A DNA stretch of 64,000 nt from Cognatilysobacter bugurensis (lineage in GTDB: Bacteria; Pseudomonadota; Gammaproteobacteria; Xanthomonadales; Xanthomonadaceae). The stretch lies in NCBI RefSeq assembly GCF_014652095.1, contig NZ_BMYD01000002.1:62001-126000 (forward strand). Direction: 5' to 3'. Below are positions 63,403 through 64,000 of this stretch, piece after piece; position 1 is the first letter of the stretch, and each line of letters begins with the position of its first letter. The notes below the pieces were generated by a model. That model had not been told where the DNA came from. It did not search any database and was given only the letters and a program-made list of their open reading frames with translations. Both the position numbers and the translations under genes were made by a program.

Positions 63403-64000
63403 TCAGGCGGCCTGGGGCGATGCGTAGCTCGTGTCGAGCTCGGCCGCGCGCTGGATCACAGGCACGGCGGCCACGCGATCGACGTAGTCGCGAAAGACCG
63501 GGCGGTCGGGCACCAGACCGAACTGCATCGTCCACTTCAATGCCGTGCCCCACAGCACGTCGGCCGCCGTGAAGCGCTCACCGAGCAGCCATGGGCCGGT
63601 GGCGAGTTGCGCGGCGAGCGTGTCCATGACGTTGTCGTAGCCGCCGTAGCCGGAGCTGGTGGGATCGCCGGCGTCGCGCTTCATCGACCGGTCCATCACC
63701 GCCGGCTCGAAGCAGCTGCCATAGAACGCCATCCACCGCAGGTAGGGCCCACGCAGCGCATCGTCGAGCGCCGGCGCGAGGCCGCGGTCCGCGTACAGGT
63801 CCGCGAGGTAGAGCATCACCGCCACCTGCTCGGTGACGACCGCATTGCCGTGGCGAATCGCCGGCACCTTGCCCATGGGGTTGATGGCGAGGTACGCCGG
63901 CTCACGCTGCGTGCCCGCCTTCAGGTCGAGCGTGTGGATCGTGTAGTCCGCCTGCAGCGCTTCGAGCAATGCGAGCGTGCCCGAGGCGCGGGTCTGCGGG
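63403..64000 (-). CDS. Glutathione S-transferase, 5' end outside window
   Basis: About 198 residues are visible; the frame stays open past the window end, where PQTRASGTLALLEAL is the usual N-terminal thioredoxin-fold sequence just after the active-site strand. The GST N-domain has NPMGKVPAIRHGNAVVTE (glutathione-binding, cis-Pro and Glu), and the helical C-domain has LATGPWLLGERFTAADV with the conserved N-capping Asp. It is thus a cytosolic GST, class not determined. The first few residues, including a possible catalytic Ser or Cys, are missing. Confidence 0.9.
   Translation of the reverse strand, partial: PQTRASGTLALLEALQADYTIHTLDLKAGTQREPAYLAINPMGKVPAIRHGNAVVTEQVAVMLYLADLYADRGLAPALDDALRGPYLRWMAFYGSCFEPAVMDRSMKRDAGDPTSSGYGGYDNVMDTLAAQLATGPWLLGERFTAADVLWGTALKWTMQFGLVPDRPVFRDYVDRVAAVPVIQRAAELDTSYASPQAA

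Overview
The window looks like a chromosome segment of a high-GC gammaproteobacterium of the Xanthomonadaceae/Lysobacteraceae type (Lysobacter-like). This is inferred from the mix of gene families and not from an rRNA marker, which is absent. Indicators are a plant-type GshA, an FghA-AdhC pair, a homodimeric AceE, a fused glutaredoxin/HesB/rhodanese protein, many TonB-free secreted lipoproteins, and REP elements with REP-associated tyrosine transposases (RAYTs).

Region 1 (1-33 kb) is mostly ordinary core and metabolic sequence. It holds formaldehyde detoxification (fghA, adhC), ppc and gshA on the minus strand. Next come an orphan peptide-transporter pair (binding protein and one permease), grxD, a NodB-type deacetylase and a large secreted beta-helix protein. 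A minus-strand methyltransferase/GDSL lipoprotein/aminotransferase group follows, then rsgA overlapping a DUF1704 (HExxxH, QEGLA) gene. A 1.25 kb gene-free stretch is bounded by a long inverted repeat. It precedes maeB and a tight four-gene cluster for a dTDP-3-acylamino-3,6-dideoxyhexose (acyltransferase, FdtA, FdtB, glycosyltransferase). A BlaI/BlaR1-like regulator pair and an S41 protease share a 19-bp operator. The region ends with aceE and its terminator.

Region 2 (33.0-37.3 kb) is a conspicuously A/T-richer island placed 62 bp after aceE. It encodes a KAP-family P-loop NTPase overlapping a NACHT-LRR protein. The KAP reading frame is broken by one in-frame TAG between Walker A and Walker B. 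Two STAND/KAP-type NTPases in one coupled transcription unit suggest a defence (anti-phage or anti-plasmid) cassette; I do not recognise it as a named system. It is the most interesting locus here.

Region 3 (37.3-62 kb) is accessory sequence seeded with REP elements. There is one intact RAYT gene, one RAYT killed by two C-to-T nonsense changes, and at least four RAYT relics, including an approximately 190-bp MITE-like deletion derivative. More than twenty REP cores of two related types (GGGGTCAGGTTC and GGGGTCAGAGTGG) are present. REP pairs truncate a PIN-domain gene and supply the C-terminus of a GGDEF-EAL protein. Between them lie orphan secreted proteins, DUF892 and CsbD stress proteins, PhzF, GFA, a membrane phosphoesterase, an amidohydrolase, an OmpA lipoprotein, an ankyrin protein, DUF2242, DUF4394 and CPBP proteins. 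A three-gene beta-barrel/binding-protein/GGDEF-EAL operon also lies here. The last 2 kb hold a WYL-type regulator next to a glutathione S-transferase cut by the window end.
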